Below, in pieces: positions 52,761-62,017 of a stretch of 64,000 bases of DNA. A program made the position numbers and the translations under genes. Origin of the DNA: JAGZEG01 sp963930185. GTDB lineage: Bacteria > Actinomycetota > Coriobacteriia > Coriobacteriales > UMGS124. Under the pieces are notes generated by a model. It was not told the origin of the DNA, did no database searches, and was given only the letters and a program-made list of their open reading frames with translations. The DNA lies in the NCBI GenBank assembly GCA_963930185.1, contig CAWVLT010000056.1:62001-126000 (forward strand), written 5' to 3'. How positions within the stretch are numbered: the stretch's first letter is position 1; each line of letters starts with the position of its first letter.

Positions 52761-54833
52761 CTACCTCGCCTTGCCGGCGTCCACGCCGGGGCGCAGGCCG
52801 TGCTCCTCCACGTCGGCGGGGCTGCCGGGCACGGCCGGGGGCAGCTCGTCCACCTGGGGCGCCTCGGCGGCGGGCATGACCTCGTCGTTCAGGTCGAGCA
52901 GGCCCCGGCTGAACAGGTCGCCCTCGCTGGCGGGCTCCCGGTCGCGGCCGGCCGTACGACTCGGCTCGGGCGTGATAGTGCCGCCCACCAGCGGGTACTT
53001 GAGCGGCGAGCGCACGCCGTTTTGCTGCTCGGGGTAGACAAAGTCGCTCGCGGCGCTCACGATGTCGCCCTTGGGTAGTGCCCTCACGGCCCCGCCGATC
53101 ATCTGGAACAGCAGCTTGGCGTTGGAGGTGATATTCACCGGCTTTAGCTTGAACGGCCAGTTCAGGTCGGTCTTCTCGGCCACGGTGCTCTCGTTCTCGG
53201 CCAGGCGGATCTCCTGGTTGAACGCCTCGCGAGCTGCATCCCAGTCCCCGCCGTGCGCATCGATCAGGTCGTCGAGACGGTGCATCTTGGCCTGCGCGTC
53301 ATCGATGCGCCGCACGGTGGCCTCGGCCTCCTCCCTGGGGATGATGCCGAACTCGCCCTTGATGCGCGCGATGTCGGCGCCGGCCTGGTAGGTGGCGTCG
53401 ACCATCTCGGTGGCGTCCATGTAGATGCTCTCGTAGTTCATGGTCTGCTTCCACGAAGGCGCGAGCATGAGCTGGCGGTGCTCCTCCAGGGTGCGGGCCT
53501 TGAGGCGATAGCCGTAGCGGTCGGGGTCGTCGAACGCGCGGCTGCCCACGTCGAGGAACGGCGCCATGGGGCTGATGAACACCAGAAGCCGCGGGTCGGG
53601 GATGCGCTCGTAGAGATGGCGCACGTACTCGCCGGTGCCGCGCACGCTCGCGCCGGTCTGCTTGGGGATCCCCGTCATGAAGTACAGGTCAAAGCGCGAG
53701 CACCCGGCGTCCAGCGCGTCGATGATGGTGTCCTCCAGCTCGGCCATGGTGTAGTGGCCCTTCCCGAAGGCCGTGCGCACCTCGTCGTCGTAGCTCTCGG
53801 CGCTGATCTCCACCGACCAGTCGGGCAGGTTGTCATCGAGCAGCTTGTAGAAGTCCTTGCCCTCCCGGGGCGGCCCGAAGAACTCGAAGCCGATGGGCTG
53901 CTCGAGCTTGCCGCGCAGGCCGCGGATGAACTCGTGGGTGTAGTCGTGGCCGGCCATGAGGAAGTCATTGAGCACGAACATGGGGCCGGGCACGTGGCGC
54001 TGGATGGTCTCGATGTCGCGGATGAGCAGCTCGGGGCTGCGCCAGGCAACCCGGCGCCGGCCCAGGTGGTTCTTGTAGGCGTAGGCGCTGCCGCCGCAGG
54101 TCACGCAGTTGCGCTTGCAACCGCGGCTGGTGAGGCTCGCGCACACCGGGTAGCTCAGCCAGTCGCGCGTGGGCAGGTAGCTCGTGAAGTCGCGGTCACG
54201 GATGACGCCCTTCATGGGGAAGGCGTAGTCCATGCTGATGGCGTCCATGTCGTCGGGCACCCAGGAAAGCGGGTTCACGTGAATGCAGCCCGCGGCGTCC
54301 TTCCAGGTAAGGTTGGGAATGTCTGACAGGTCACCCACCGGGGTGTGCGTGAGGTCGGCCTGGCGGATGCGGCGCAGCAGCTCGAGCTCGGGCGCCTCCA
54401 CCGAGTCGCCGCGGAACACGTAGTCCACGCAGTCGTAGCGGATGAGCTCCTCGTGATAGAAGCTCGAGGAGATGCCGCCGAATATGACGGGCACGCCAGG
54501 GTGCAGGCGCTTGAGGATGCGCGCGACCTCGATGGTGCCGTGGCAGTGGGGCATCCAGTGCAGGTCGATGCCGAAGGCGCGCGTCTGCAGCCGCGCCAGG
54601 TTCGCCTCGACGTCAAAGCCCTTCTTGTGCAGCATGAAGCTCGCCAGGTTGTAGAGCTTGCAGCGCAGGCCGTGGCGCTCGAAGTACTCGCTCATCGTGG
54701 TGAAGCCCAGCGGGTACATCTCGAAGATGGGCGTGGAGGGCACCATGTCGCTCACGGGGCCAAAGAGCACCGAGCGCTCACGAAAGTCGTAGACGCTGGG
54801 GCAGTGCACCAGGATGAAGTCGCGCTTGAACAC
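52761..54833 (-). CDS. B12-binding-type radical SAM protein
   Basis: The 690-residue protein has an N-terminal cobalamin-binding-like region (about 40-150, with PVIFGGISSSFYHEE) and a radical SAM core with CKRNCVTC at 239-246, the three cysteines of the [4Fe-4S] cluster. The segment WSVEISAESYDDEVR and a later FISPMAPFLDVGSRAF follow the elongator-like fold. This matches the family of uncharacterised B12-binding radical SAM proteins. The C-terminal 70 residues are low-complexity and acidic. The start is GTG 54833 with AGAAGG eight bases upstream, as ATG alternatives in frame would cut into the conserved N terminus. Substrate unknown; isolated gene. Confidence 0.85.
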   Translation of the reverse strand: MFKRDFILVHCPSVYDFRERSVLFGPVSDMVPSTPIFEMYPLGFTTMSEYFERHGLRCKLYNLASFMLHKKGFDVEANLARLQTRAFGIDLHWMPHCHGTIEVARILKRLHPGVPVIFGGISSSFYHEELIRYDCVDYVFRGDSVEAPELELLRRIRQADLTHTPVGDLSDIPNLTWKDAAGCIHVNPLSWVPDDMDAISMDYAFPMKGVIRDRDFTSYLPTRDWLSYPVCASLTSRGCKRNCVTCGGSAYAYKNHLGRRRVAWRSPELLIRDIETIQRHVPGPMFVLNDFLMAGHDYTHEFIRGLRGKLEQPIGFEFFGPPREGKDFYKLLDDNLPDWSVEISAESYDDEVRTAFGKGHYTMAELEDTIIDALDAGCSRFDLYFMTGIPKQTGASVRGTGEYVRHLYERIPDPRLLVFISPMAPFLDVGSRAFDDPDRYGYRLKARTLEEHRQLMLAPSWKQTMNYESIYMDATEMVDATYQAGADIARIKGEFGIIPREEAEATVRRIDDAQAKMHRLDDLIDAHGGDWDAAREAFNQEIRLAENESTVAEKTDLNWPFKLKPVNITSNAKLLFQMIGGAVRALPKGDIVSAASDFVYPEQQNGVRSPLKYPLVGGTITPEPSRTAGRDREPASEGDLFSRGLLDLNDEVMPAAEAPQVDELPPAVPGSPADVEEHGLRPGVDAGKAR

Positions 54834-55075
54834 GGGGGACCTTCTTGTCTCGAGGGACCGGGCTGCGTGGAAGTGCCGGCGCCAGCAAGCGCGAGCACCT
54901 CGCTTAGGGGGATATCGTACATGAAACCGCAGGGCCGCGCATGGGGAAAGCACGGGCCAGCGAAACGCCATGCGCCCGGCTTCCCCCGGCAAGATGCCCC
55001 ATCGCACGCGGCGTCGCGTCCAGCACCCGCGCGTCAATGTTCCGCGCGCCATAGCATCTCTACTTATATGCATGG

Positions 55076-55093
55076 TATTATCTGATTATTATC
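55076..55093 (+). promoter_or_regulatory. TATTATC direct repeat, candidate promoter/operator
   Basis: TATTATC at 55076-55082 and 55087-55093, 11 bases apart, about one helical turn, lies 22 bases before the antitoxin start. The first copy can serve as a -10; no clear -35. Confidence 0.35.
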
Positions 55094-55115
55094 CTACTCC
55101 ATGGAAGGGGTTGCG

Positions 55116-55424
55116 ATGAACGAACTCGCGATGGCACCCATCTACCCGGTGACGGCGCTCTCCAAGGACATAAAGGCCGTCAAGGCAAAGGCCGACAAAC
55201 AGGTCGTTCGCATCAGCGAAAACGGACGCGGAGCCTACGTCTTCGCAAGTGAGAATGCGTTGGCCGACCTCATCGAAAGGGAGCGTCAGGACGCAGCCTG
55301 GGAGGCGTACACGCTGCAGTCGGTCGCACGTGGCGTGGCCGACGTGGACGCGGGGCGCTACACCACCTCCCGCGATGCCATGTTCCGGAAAGCTTCGGAA
55401 TATCGGATGAGCAACCATGCCTAG
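55116..55424 (+). CDS. Antitoxin of a RelE/ParE-type pair (Phd/YefM- or RelB-like)
   Basis: The 102-residue protein begins MNELAMAPIYPVTAL and continues SKDIKAVKAKADKQVVRIS, resembling Phd/YefM antitoxins, with an acidic helical C terminus. It overlaps the toxin start by 8 bases. The start at 55116 is preferred over 55101 because AAGGGG lies six bases upstream. The assignment rests mainly on size and the overlapping toxin. Confidence 0.75.
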   Translation: MNELAMAPIYPVTALSKDIKAVKAKADKQVVRISENGRGAYVFASENALADLIERERQDAAWEAYTLQSVARGVADVDAGRYTTSRDAMFRKASEYRMSNHA

Positions 55425-55689
55425 GGAGGTCATATACTCCGACGAGTTCTCCGAGAACGTTTCGCTCATCGAGTCGAACGATATGCTGCTGCACCTCGAC
55501 CAGCAGCTGGAACTCCTCGAGGCGTTCCCCACCATGGGGTCATCCGACGTCCGTCCATCACTCACCACTCAGTTCGGGCCAGGCCTACGGAAATTCCCCT
55601 CTCCGCCGTACGTCATCGTGTACCGCTATCTTGAGGAGCGGGATCGGCTGGAGTTCCTCGCCTTGGTTCCGGCGAGAAAGATCAGGTAG
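55417..55689 (+). CDS. RelE/ParE-superfamily toxin
   Basis: The 90-residue protein has the ParE-like ending LRKFPSPPYVIVYRYLEERDRLEFLALVP split over two strands, with the C-terminal Arg-Lys-Ile-Arg. ParE members poison gyrase and RelE members cut mRNA; the sequence alone does not decide. Translationally coupled to the antitoxin. Confidence 0.8.
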   Translation: MPREVIYSDEFSENVSLIESNDMLLHLDQQLELLEAFPTMGSSDVRPSLTTQFGPGLRKFPSPPYVIVYRYLEERDRLEFLALVPARKIR

Positions 55690-55737
55690 CCGCGCAGTCC
55701 ACATAACCGCTGGCAAAACGATGGGACCATGAGACTT

Positions 55738-57300
55738 CTAGAGTCCAGACGGCGCAGCCGGCGCGCCACCAAGCGTCAGCATCCGAGCCCCCAGCGCCTC
55801 GGCGTCACGGGCGTCGTGCGTCGCGACGATGAGTGTGCGACCATCTAGGTACCGCTCGATGAGTGCGAGCGCCGCCTGACGGCTCGCCTCGTCAAGCCCG
55901 GCGAACGGCTCATCAAGCACCGCCGCCCCGCCCGGTGCCACCAGCGCGCGCACGAGCGCCGCCTTGCGGCGCATGCCACCGCTCATCTGGTCGGGCGTGA
56001 CAGAGTCCGAGTCGCAGCCGATGAGCTCATCGAGCTCGCGCTTCATGCAGGAAAGGTCCGTGCGTGCCGGGCCGGCATCGAGCCGGCCGGCGTCTGGCGC
56101 GTTGGTGTCAGCACACCGCGAACGCGCCACGTTACCCACGGCGACCAGCACAACGTTCTGCCAGGCCGACATCTGGCCGAGCAGGCGGTCCTCCTGGAAC
56201 ACCCTGCCCGCCGGGAAGGCCGACTCGACCGTCCCCGAGGTGGGACGCAGCAGGCCGCAGGCCAAATCGAGCAGCGTGGACTTGCCCACGCCCGACGGCC
56301 CCATGACGCAGAGGCGCTCGCCCGCAGCGACATCAAGGGAGAGGCCGCGTATGACCTCCCCCGCCGATCGGGACCCGATGGACGCGGAATCACCTAAAGA
56401 GGGCTCCCCGTAGGAGAAGGACACGTCGGAGAAGCGCACGTGCGCGGGCGCAGCGCCCACAGGCAAGCCAACCACGCTGCAATCCGTCCGGCTGCATGTT
56501 ATGCGGCGCGGCACGCGCACGCGCCGCGCAGTACGCCCCACGAGGCCCATGAGCGCAAAGAACAGCCGCTCGCACACGGCGCTCATGGCGACGATCGCAA
56601 ACGTCCAGGCAAACAGGTCGGCCGTCTCCAGGCCGATCTTGGCGGAGTAGATGCCCTCGCCGATGGAGCCGTCGGGGATGCCGATGACCTCGGCCGCCAC
56701 GCCTGACTTCCAGGCAACGCCCACCACCACGCGCGCGGCCGAGGACAGATAGGGCATCACCGCGGGCAGGTAGTAGTAGCGCACGCGGCGCCAGGGCCCC
56801 ACGCCCAGCAGGCGCAGGCCACCCGCCATGGGGGCGTCGGTCTGGGTCAGCCCCTCGAGGCACGCCGCGTACACCATGGGGAACACCATGAGCCCCACGG
56901 CGAGACTCGACACGCCCGCCGCCCCGGCCCACATGAGCAACAGGACGATGATGCACACCACCGGCACGCTCTTGATGAACGAGACCGCCGGGGCAAGCAG
57001 CGCGCGAAGGGCGCGGCAGCGCCATGCGCCGACCGCCAGCACGAGAGCAAGGCACAACGACACGGCGAAGCCCACGGCGATGCGCGAGAACGAGAACGCC
57101 ACGCTCGACCAGAACTCCGCCGTCACGATCCCATCCACGAGCGCACGCACGACCTGGACCGGCCCGGGCAACAGCAGGCCGCTGTCTACGAGCACGCTCG
57201 CCACCTGCCAGACGACGAACCAGAAGCAGATGGCGAGCAGCTTCTCCACGAAAGCCCTGCCCCCGAAGGAGGTACTCGGCGTTTTGACGGGAACCCTCAT
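55738..57300 (-). CDS. ABC transporter permease and ATPase fused in one polypeptide
   Basis: The 520-residue protein combines two usually separate subunits of a SsuBC/TauBC-type importer. Residues 1-255 are the permease, with about six helices and the EAA loop at about 149-180. Residues 285-520 are the ATPase: Walker A GPSGVGKST at 334-342, Q-loop Gln369, signature SGGMRRK at 440-446, Walker B VLDEPFAGLD with Glu464, and switch His495. No stop or frameshift lies between. Start at 57300 follows GAGGGGCGG. It is the last gene of the hydrogenase operon, 13 bases after the binding-protein stop. Two copies should form the transporter. Confidence 0.92.
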   Translation of the reverse strand: MRVPVKTPSTSFGGRAFVEKLLAICFWFVVWQVASVLVDSGLLLPGPVQVVRALVDGIVTAEFWSSVAFSFSRIAVGFAVSLCLALVLAVGAWRCRALRALLAPAVSFIKSVPVVCIIVLLLMWAGAAGVSSLAVGLMVFPMVYAACLEGLTQTDAPMAGGLRLLGVGPWRRVRYYYLPAVMPYLSSAARVVVGVAWKSGVAAEVIGIPDGSIGEGIYSAKIGLETADLFAWTFAIVAMSAVCERLFFALMGLVGRTARRVRVPRRITCSRTDCSVVGLPVGAAPAHVRFSDVSFSYGEPSLGDSASIGSRSAGEVIRGLSLDVAAGERLCVMGPSGVGKSTLLDLACGLLRPTSGTVESAFPAGRVFQEDRLLGQMSAWQNVVLVAVGNVARSRCADTNAPDAGRLDAGPARTDLSCMKRELDELIGCDSDSVTPDQMSGGMRRKAALVRALVAPGGAAVLDEPFAGLDEASRQAALALIERYLDGRTLIVATHDARDAEALGARMLTLGGAPAAPSGL

Positions 57301-57313
57301 CGACCGCCCCTCG

Positions 57314-58465
57314 TCAGCCGGCGAGGTCCGTGAGGTAGAAGTCCTCGCCAGGCAGCGCCCCGCCAACCGAGGAGGGGTCGGCCTCGAAGAGCACCTCGAG
57401 GTAGCCGGAAAGCGCGTCGACCATCTCCTGGCCGGTGATGCACACGAGGTTGCAGTTGGGGACGGCCTGGGCGGCGACGGCCGCCGAGTCGATGATCCCC
57501 AGCTGGGCCACGAGCTCGCCGGTGGCATCGGGGTCGGCAACCGCGCGCTCGACGGAAGACCGCTGGCGCGCGACGAAGTCCGCGACGGCCTGCGGGTGTG
57601 CCTCGGCGAACTGCGCACGAACCAGCGTGACACCGGTCACCAGGCGACTTGCGGCGCCGTCGGCTCCCGCCCCCTGCAGCTCATCCCATGCGTCGGTCAG
57701 ACTGAAGGAGCGCAGCAGCGCCTCGTTCTTCGCGCAGGCGGAGGTCACGTACGGCTCGGGCAGTACGCCCACCGCCGCAGGGTCGGCCTCCAGGATGGCG
57801 GCGACTTCGGTCGCCTCGGACTTGAACTCCAGGGTCACCTCGTCGGCGATGCCGGCGGCATCGAGCAGGTAGGCCGTGACGTACTCGGGCGTGGTACCCT
57901 TGCCCGTCATGTAGACCACCCTGCCGGCAAGGTCGGCCACCTGCGTGACCGAGGCGTCGCCCGACACCGCGTACAGCACGCCAAGCGTGTTGACGTTCAC
58001 GGCCCGCACGCCACCTTCGGTCTTGTTGTAGAGCACCGCACCCACGTTCGCCGGCAGCAGAGCGATGTCCACCTCGCCCTTGATGAGCAGGGGCAGCACC
58101 TCGTCGGCCGTCGCGTACACCGAGAAGTCATACGCATACGAGGAGGCCGGGCCGCCCGCGGCATCGCCGGCGTGCGATGCGCTCGTGCGCGCCTCACCTC
58201 CCGATGAGGCATCCGCCCGCACCTCGCCCGTCCCCTGGGACGAACGCACCTCGTCGATGAGGGGCGCAAGCCCTATGGACGTGGGGCCCTTGAGCGAGGA
58301 GACGCGCACCGCGAGCGGATCGCCGGCGTCGGCCGTCTCGGCGAGCGCAAGCGCCCCGGATCGCGCGGGCGCGGCGATACCGGCGAGCATGGCGGCACCC
58401 GCCGCCGCGGCCAACGCCGCCCTCCCTACGAACGCGCGACGGGTCAGACACGTCTGCCTACGCAT
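57314..58465 (-). CDS. Tat-exported ABC solute-binding protein (SsuA/TauA/NMT1-like)
   Basis: The 383-residue protein has the Tat signal LTRRAFVGRA at residues 7-16 and a hydrophobic stretch to about 45. The mature part has the pattern of the nitrate/taurine/sulfonate-binding family: SVYATADEVLPLLIKGEVD, ALLPANVGAVLYN, then VYMTGKGTTPEYVT as the ligand-hinge segment. A 30-residue low-complexity insertion sits near 75-105. ATG 58465 overlaps the hydrogenase stop codon by 8 bases, so its translation depends on hydrogenase translation. Ligand unknown. Confidence 0.85.
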   Translation of the reverse strand: MRRQTCLTRRAFVGRAALAAAAGAAMLAGIAAPARSGALALAETADAGDPLAVRVSSLKGPTSIGLAPLIDEVRSSQGTGEVRADASSGGEARTSASHAGDAAGGPASSYAYDFSVYATADEVLPLLIKGEVDIALLPANVGAVLYNKTEGGVRAVNVNTLGVLYAVSGDASVTQVADLAGRVVYMTGKGTTPEYVTAYLLDAAGIADEVTLEFKSEATEVAAILEADPAAVGVLPEPYVTSACAKNEALLRSFSLTDAWDELQGAGADGAASRLVTGVTLVRAQFAEAHPQAVADFVARQRSSVERAVADPDATGELVAQLGIIDSAAVAAQAVPNCNLVCITGQEMVDALSGYLEVLFEADPSSVGGALPGEDFYLTDLAG

Positions 58466-60194
58466 GGGGCATGCTCCAATCGAAGTGGTCCGAGTGCAGC
58501 AGGTGATGGGCCTTCTCGGAGAGCGGGGCGCCGAGGAACTCCTCGTAGCAGCGCGCGACCGAGGGGTTCTCGTGGCTGAACCGCAGGTTGTTCACGGCGT
58601 CCAGACCATAGAGCACCTGCCCGCGCACGCCGGCGAGCTCGCGACCCTCGTTGATGGGCTGGCCGCCGCCACCCACGCAGCCGCCCGGACACGCCATGAC
58701 CTCCACGAAGTCGTAGCTCGCCTCGCCGGCGCGTATCGCGTCCATGAGGCGCCCGGCGTTTGCCAGGCCGCTCGCCACGGCGACGCGCACCTGCCTGCCC
58801 GGCAGGTCGAACGTGGCCTCCTTCCAGCCGTCCAGGCCGCGGACGTCCCTGAAGGCGTCCGGGTCGGGGTTGGAGCCGGTCACGAAGAAGTACGCGCTGC
58901 GCAGGGCCGCCTCCATCACGCCGCCGGTCGCGCCAAAGATCACGCCCGCGCCGGTGGCGGTGCCCAGGGGCTCGTCAAACTCCTCCTCGGGAAGCGATGC
59001 CACGTCGATGTGCGCGGCGGCGATCATGCGGTCGACCTCGCGCGTGGTGAGCACCACGTCCACGTCACGCCCCGCGCCGGCGCTGTCCATGCCCTCTAGG
59101 TCGCACTCGCTCTTCTTGGCGAGGCACGGCATGATCGACACGCTGAAGATGCGCTCGGGCTCCACGCCTAGAAGCTGGGCGTACCAGCTCTTGGCCACGG
59201 CACCGAACATCTGCATGGGCGACTTGGCGGTGGAGAGGTTGGCCACATACTCGGGGTAGTGCCCCTTGATGTAGCGCACCCACCCCGGGCAGCAGCTCGT
59301 GAACATGGGGAAGGCGGCCGGATCGTCGGGGCGCTTGCCGAGTCGATCGAGAAACTCGCTCGCCTCCTCCATGATGGTGAGGTCGGCGCTGAACGCCGTG
59401 TCGAACACGTAGTCAAACCCCATGGCGCGCAGGGCGCTCACCAGACGCTTAGCCGTGGCATGTTGGCGCGGCAGGCCGAAAGGCTCGCCCCAGGCTGCGC
59501 GGATGGCCGGCGCCACCTGGACAAGCACCACCTTCTCGGGGTCGTCCAGGGCGTCGAGCACCCGCTCGGTGTCGTCGCGCTCGTGCAGGGCCCCCACCGG
59601 GCAGTGCGTGACGCACTGGCCGCACAGCGAGCAGAGGGTCTGGTCTATGGGCGCGCCGCCCGCCACGCCCACGGTGGCTCTGGTTGCGCGGTTGCGCTCG
59701 TCCCAGACGTGGACGGCCTGTACCTTGTCGCAGATGGCGACGCAGCGCATGCACTTCACGCACTTGTCGGCATCGCGCACCAGCGGAAACGTCTCGTCCC
59801 AGCGATTGGGCACCAGGTGCTTCTCAAAGGGGACGTCGCGGATGTTGAGGTCCTGGGCAAGCTGCTGGAGCTGGCAGTTGCCGTTGCGCACGCAGCTCGT
59901 GCAGTTCACGTTGTGCTGGGAGAGCAGAAGCTCCACGTTCATTCTGCGGGCGGCGCGCACGCGCGGCGAGTTAGTGCGCACCACCATGCCCTGGGCCACC
60001 GTATTGTTGCACGAGGCCACGAGGCGGTCGGACCCTTCGACCTCGACCACGCACACGCGGCAGGCGCCGATCTCGTTGACGCCCCGCAGGTAGCACAGGG
60101 ACGGTATGCGGATGCCGTTGGCGCGGGCGGCCTCCAGGATGGTGGCCCCCTCCTGCGCCAGGACCGGCCTGCCGTCGATGGTGAGCTCTACCAT
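58458..60194 (-). CDS. [FeFe] hydrogenase catalytic subunit with NuoG-like N terminus
   Basis: The 578-residue enzyme holds, in order: a [2Fe-2S] domain (Cys34, 45, 48, 62); a His-Cys3 cluster (His94, Cys98, 101, 107); two [4Fe-4S] clusters (Cys145-155 and Cys188-198); and the H-cluster domain with TSCCPGW at 299-305, MPCLAKK at 355-361 and ACPGGC at 501-506. All H-cluster cysteines are present. It is cytoplasmic and should interconvert H2 with reduced carriers. Start 60194 overlaps the upstream gene's stop by 7 bases. The maturases HydE, HydF and HydG are not in the window. Confidence 0.96.
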   Translation of the reverse strand: MVELTIDGRPVLAQEGATILEAARANGIRIPSLCYLRGVNEIGACRVCVVEVEGSDRLVASCNNTVAQGMVVRTNSPRVRAARRMNVELLLSQHNVNCTSCVRNGNCQLQQLAQDLNIRDVPFEKHLVPNRWDETFPLVRDADKCVKCMRCVAICDKVQAVHVWDERNRATRATVGVAGGAPIDQTLCSLCGQCVTHCPVGALHERDDTERVLDALDDPEKVVLVQVAPAIRAAWGEPFGLPRQHATAKRLVSALRAMGFDYVFDTAFSADLTIMEEASEFLDRLGKRPDDPAAFPMFTSCCPGWVRYIKGHYPEYVANLSTAKSPMQMFGAVAKSWYAQLLGVEPERIFSVSIMPCLAKKSECDLEGMDSAGAGRDVDVVLTTREVDRMIAAAHIDVASLPEEEFDEPLGTATGAGVIFGATGGVMEAALRSAYFFVTGSNPDPDAFRDVRGLDGWKEATFDLPGRQVRVAVASGLANAGRLMDAIRAGEASYDFVEVMACPGGCVGGGGQPINEGRELAGVRGQVLYGLDAVNNLRFSHENPSVARCYEEFLGAPLSEKAHHLLHSDHFDWSMPHA

Positions 60195-62017
60195 GCCAAC
60201 GACCCCCTCTCGATCTGCGCGCCGCAGCCAAAGTGGTCGCAGCGCAGGCACCTGGACGACTCCTGCATTACCTCTTCGAGGGACAGGCCGCGCTCGATGA
60301 GCTCGAAGTCGCCCCTGCGGTCGGCGGCGATGCGCTCGTCGGTCTGCGAGCGCGCGCAGTAGGCGTGCGGGCCGTGGCTCACGTCGGGCACCTCCACGTC
60401 GCAGCCGATGAGGTGGCGGAAGCCCAGGTACTCGTCGATGTTGGCCGCGGCCATCTTGCCGGCGGCCACCGCCTTGATGACCGTGGCGGGACCGGTTGCG
60501 CACTCGCCACCGGTGAACACGCCGTCGAAGCCCTCGATGTAGCCCTCGTCCGAGCACACGAACGCGCCGCGCCTGGTGGGAAGGCCGCACGCCTGGAACG
60601 GGGTGGAGTCAATGCGCTGGCCGATGGCCACCACCACGACGTCGCAGGGCAGCGTCTGCGCGGGCACGTCGGCCGCGCGCGGGGCAAACCTGCCGCGGGC
60701 CATCTGGCCGATGATCTGCGGCTGAACCACCAACCCGCGCACGCGCCCGTCCTCGCAAGCCACCTCGACAGGCGCCATGAGCTCGCAGACGTTGCATCCC
60801 TCGGCGATAGCCCCCTCGACCTCCTCGGCCTGCGCGGTCATGTCGACCTTGCGGCGGCGGTACACGATGTCGACCGAGGAGGCGCCCAGGCGCACCGAGG
60901 TGCGGGCCACGTCCATGGCCACGTTGCCGCCGCCGACCACGGCCACGCGCTTGCCGGAGAAGTCGGGCATCTCTCCGTCGCCGATGCCGCGCAGCATCTC
61001 CACGGCGGACATGACGCCCGCGGCGTTCTCACCGGGGATGCCCAGTTTGTTGTCGGCGTGGGCGCCGATGGCGATATAGACGGCGTCGAAGTCCCGGCGC
61101 AGCCCCTCAAAGGCCACGTCGGCGCCCACCGCGGTGTCGAGGCGCACCTCCACGCCCTGGCGGCAGATCCAGTCGATCTCCTCCTGCAGGCGCTCGCGCG
61201 GCAGGCGATAGGCGGGGATGCCGTAGCGCATCATACCGCCCAGGTGGCGGCGCTGCTCGAAGATCGTGGGCTCATGCCCCATGAGCGCCAGGTAATAGGC
61301 CGCGGTGAGGCCTGCGGGGCCACCGCCGATGACGGCGACCGTCTTGCCGGTGGGCTCGGCCTTGGCCGGCGAGAAGTCGCACTCCATGTGGTCAGTCGCG
61401 TAGCGCTTGATCGCGCGGATGTTGATGGGGTCGTCCACCATGCCCCGGCGGCAGGTGAGCTCGCAGGGATGCTCGCAGATGAGCCCGCACGCGATGGGCA
61501 GCGGGTTGTCCTTGCGGATGAGCTTCACGGCGTCGGCATGGCGACCGGCGCGCACCAGGGCGATGTAGCCAGGAATGTCCACGTGCGCCGGACAGCTGCG
61601 CACGCACGGCGGCAGCGCGTCGCGCTCGAAGGAGCAGCAGCCGCGCTCCACGTGGGAGACGAAGTCGTCGCGAAAGCCGCGGATCGCCTGCAGGGCAACG
61701 GCCGCCGCCTCGTAGCCGATGGCGCAGTCGGCCGAGTCGCGGATCGTCTCGGCCAGGCTCTCGATGAGTGAGAGCGTCGAGGCGTCGGCCCGCTCGTCCA
61801 GGACGTCCTCGATCAGGCGCTGCAGTCGGGCCAACCCCACGCGACAGGGCGTGCACTTGCCACACGACTGTGACGCGCACATGCCCACCAGCGCCGCGGT
61901 GAACTCGACGGGACACGGGGCCAGCGAGCTCACGGCGAGCCGGTCCTTCAGGCGCGCGTGCAGCGTGTCGAGCACCGCCTGCTGGGCGCTCGTCTCATAA
62001 GCTTGCAGTCTTGCCAC
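60188..62017 (-). CDS. GltD-like NAD(P)H:acceptor oxidoreductase with NuoF-type iron-sulfur N terminus
   Basis: The 609-residue chimera starts with the C-terminal cluster domain of NuoF (SCGKCTPCRVG at 51-61 plus Cys98). A GltD-type N terminus follows (Cys138, Cys142, then CGLICEHPCELTCRRG at 177-192). The FAD site is VIGGGPAG at 229-236 and the NAD(P)H site VVGGGNVAMD at 360-369. A CLRCDHFGC motif ends the protein. It lacks the FMN/NADH domain of NuoF, so NAD(P)H should be used at the GltD part. The GTG start 62017 is seven bases from GAGGGAGG. It is the first gene of the operon and the probable diaphorase partner of the hydrogenase. Confidence 0.9.
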   Translation of the reverse strand: MARLQAYETSAQQAVLDTLHARLKDRLAVSSLAPCPVEFTAALVGMCASQSCGKCTPCRVGLARLQRLIEDVLDERADASTLSLIESLAETIRDSADCAIGYEAAAVALQAIRGFRDDFVSHVERGCCSFERDALPPCVRSCPAHVDIPGYIALVRAGRHADAVKLIRKDNPLPIACGLICEHPCELTCRRGMVDDPINIRAIKRYATDHMECDFSPAKAEPTGKTVAVIGGGPAGLTAAYYLALMGHEPTIFEQRRHLGGMMRYGIPAYRLPRERLQEEIDWICRQGVEVRLDTAVGADVAFEGLRRDFDAVYIAIGAHADNKLGIPGENAAGVMSAVEMLRGIGDGEMPDFSGKRVAVVGGGNVAMDVARTSVRLGASSVDIVYRRRKVDMTAQAEEVEGAIAEGCNVCELMAPVEVACEDGRVRGLVVQPQIIGQMARGRFAPRAADVPAQTLPCDVVVVAIGQRIDSTPFQACGLPTRRGAFVCSDEGYIEGFDGVFTGGECATGPATVIKAVAAGKMAAANIDEYLGFRHLIGCDVEVPDVSHGPHAYCARSQTDERIAADRRGDFELIERGLSLEEVMQESSRCLRCDHFGCGAQIERGSLAW

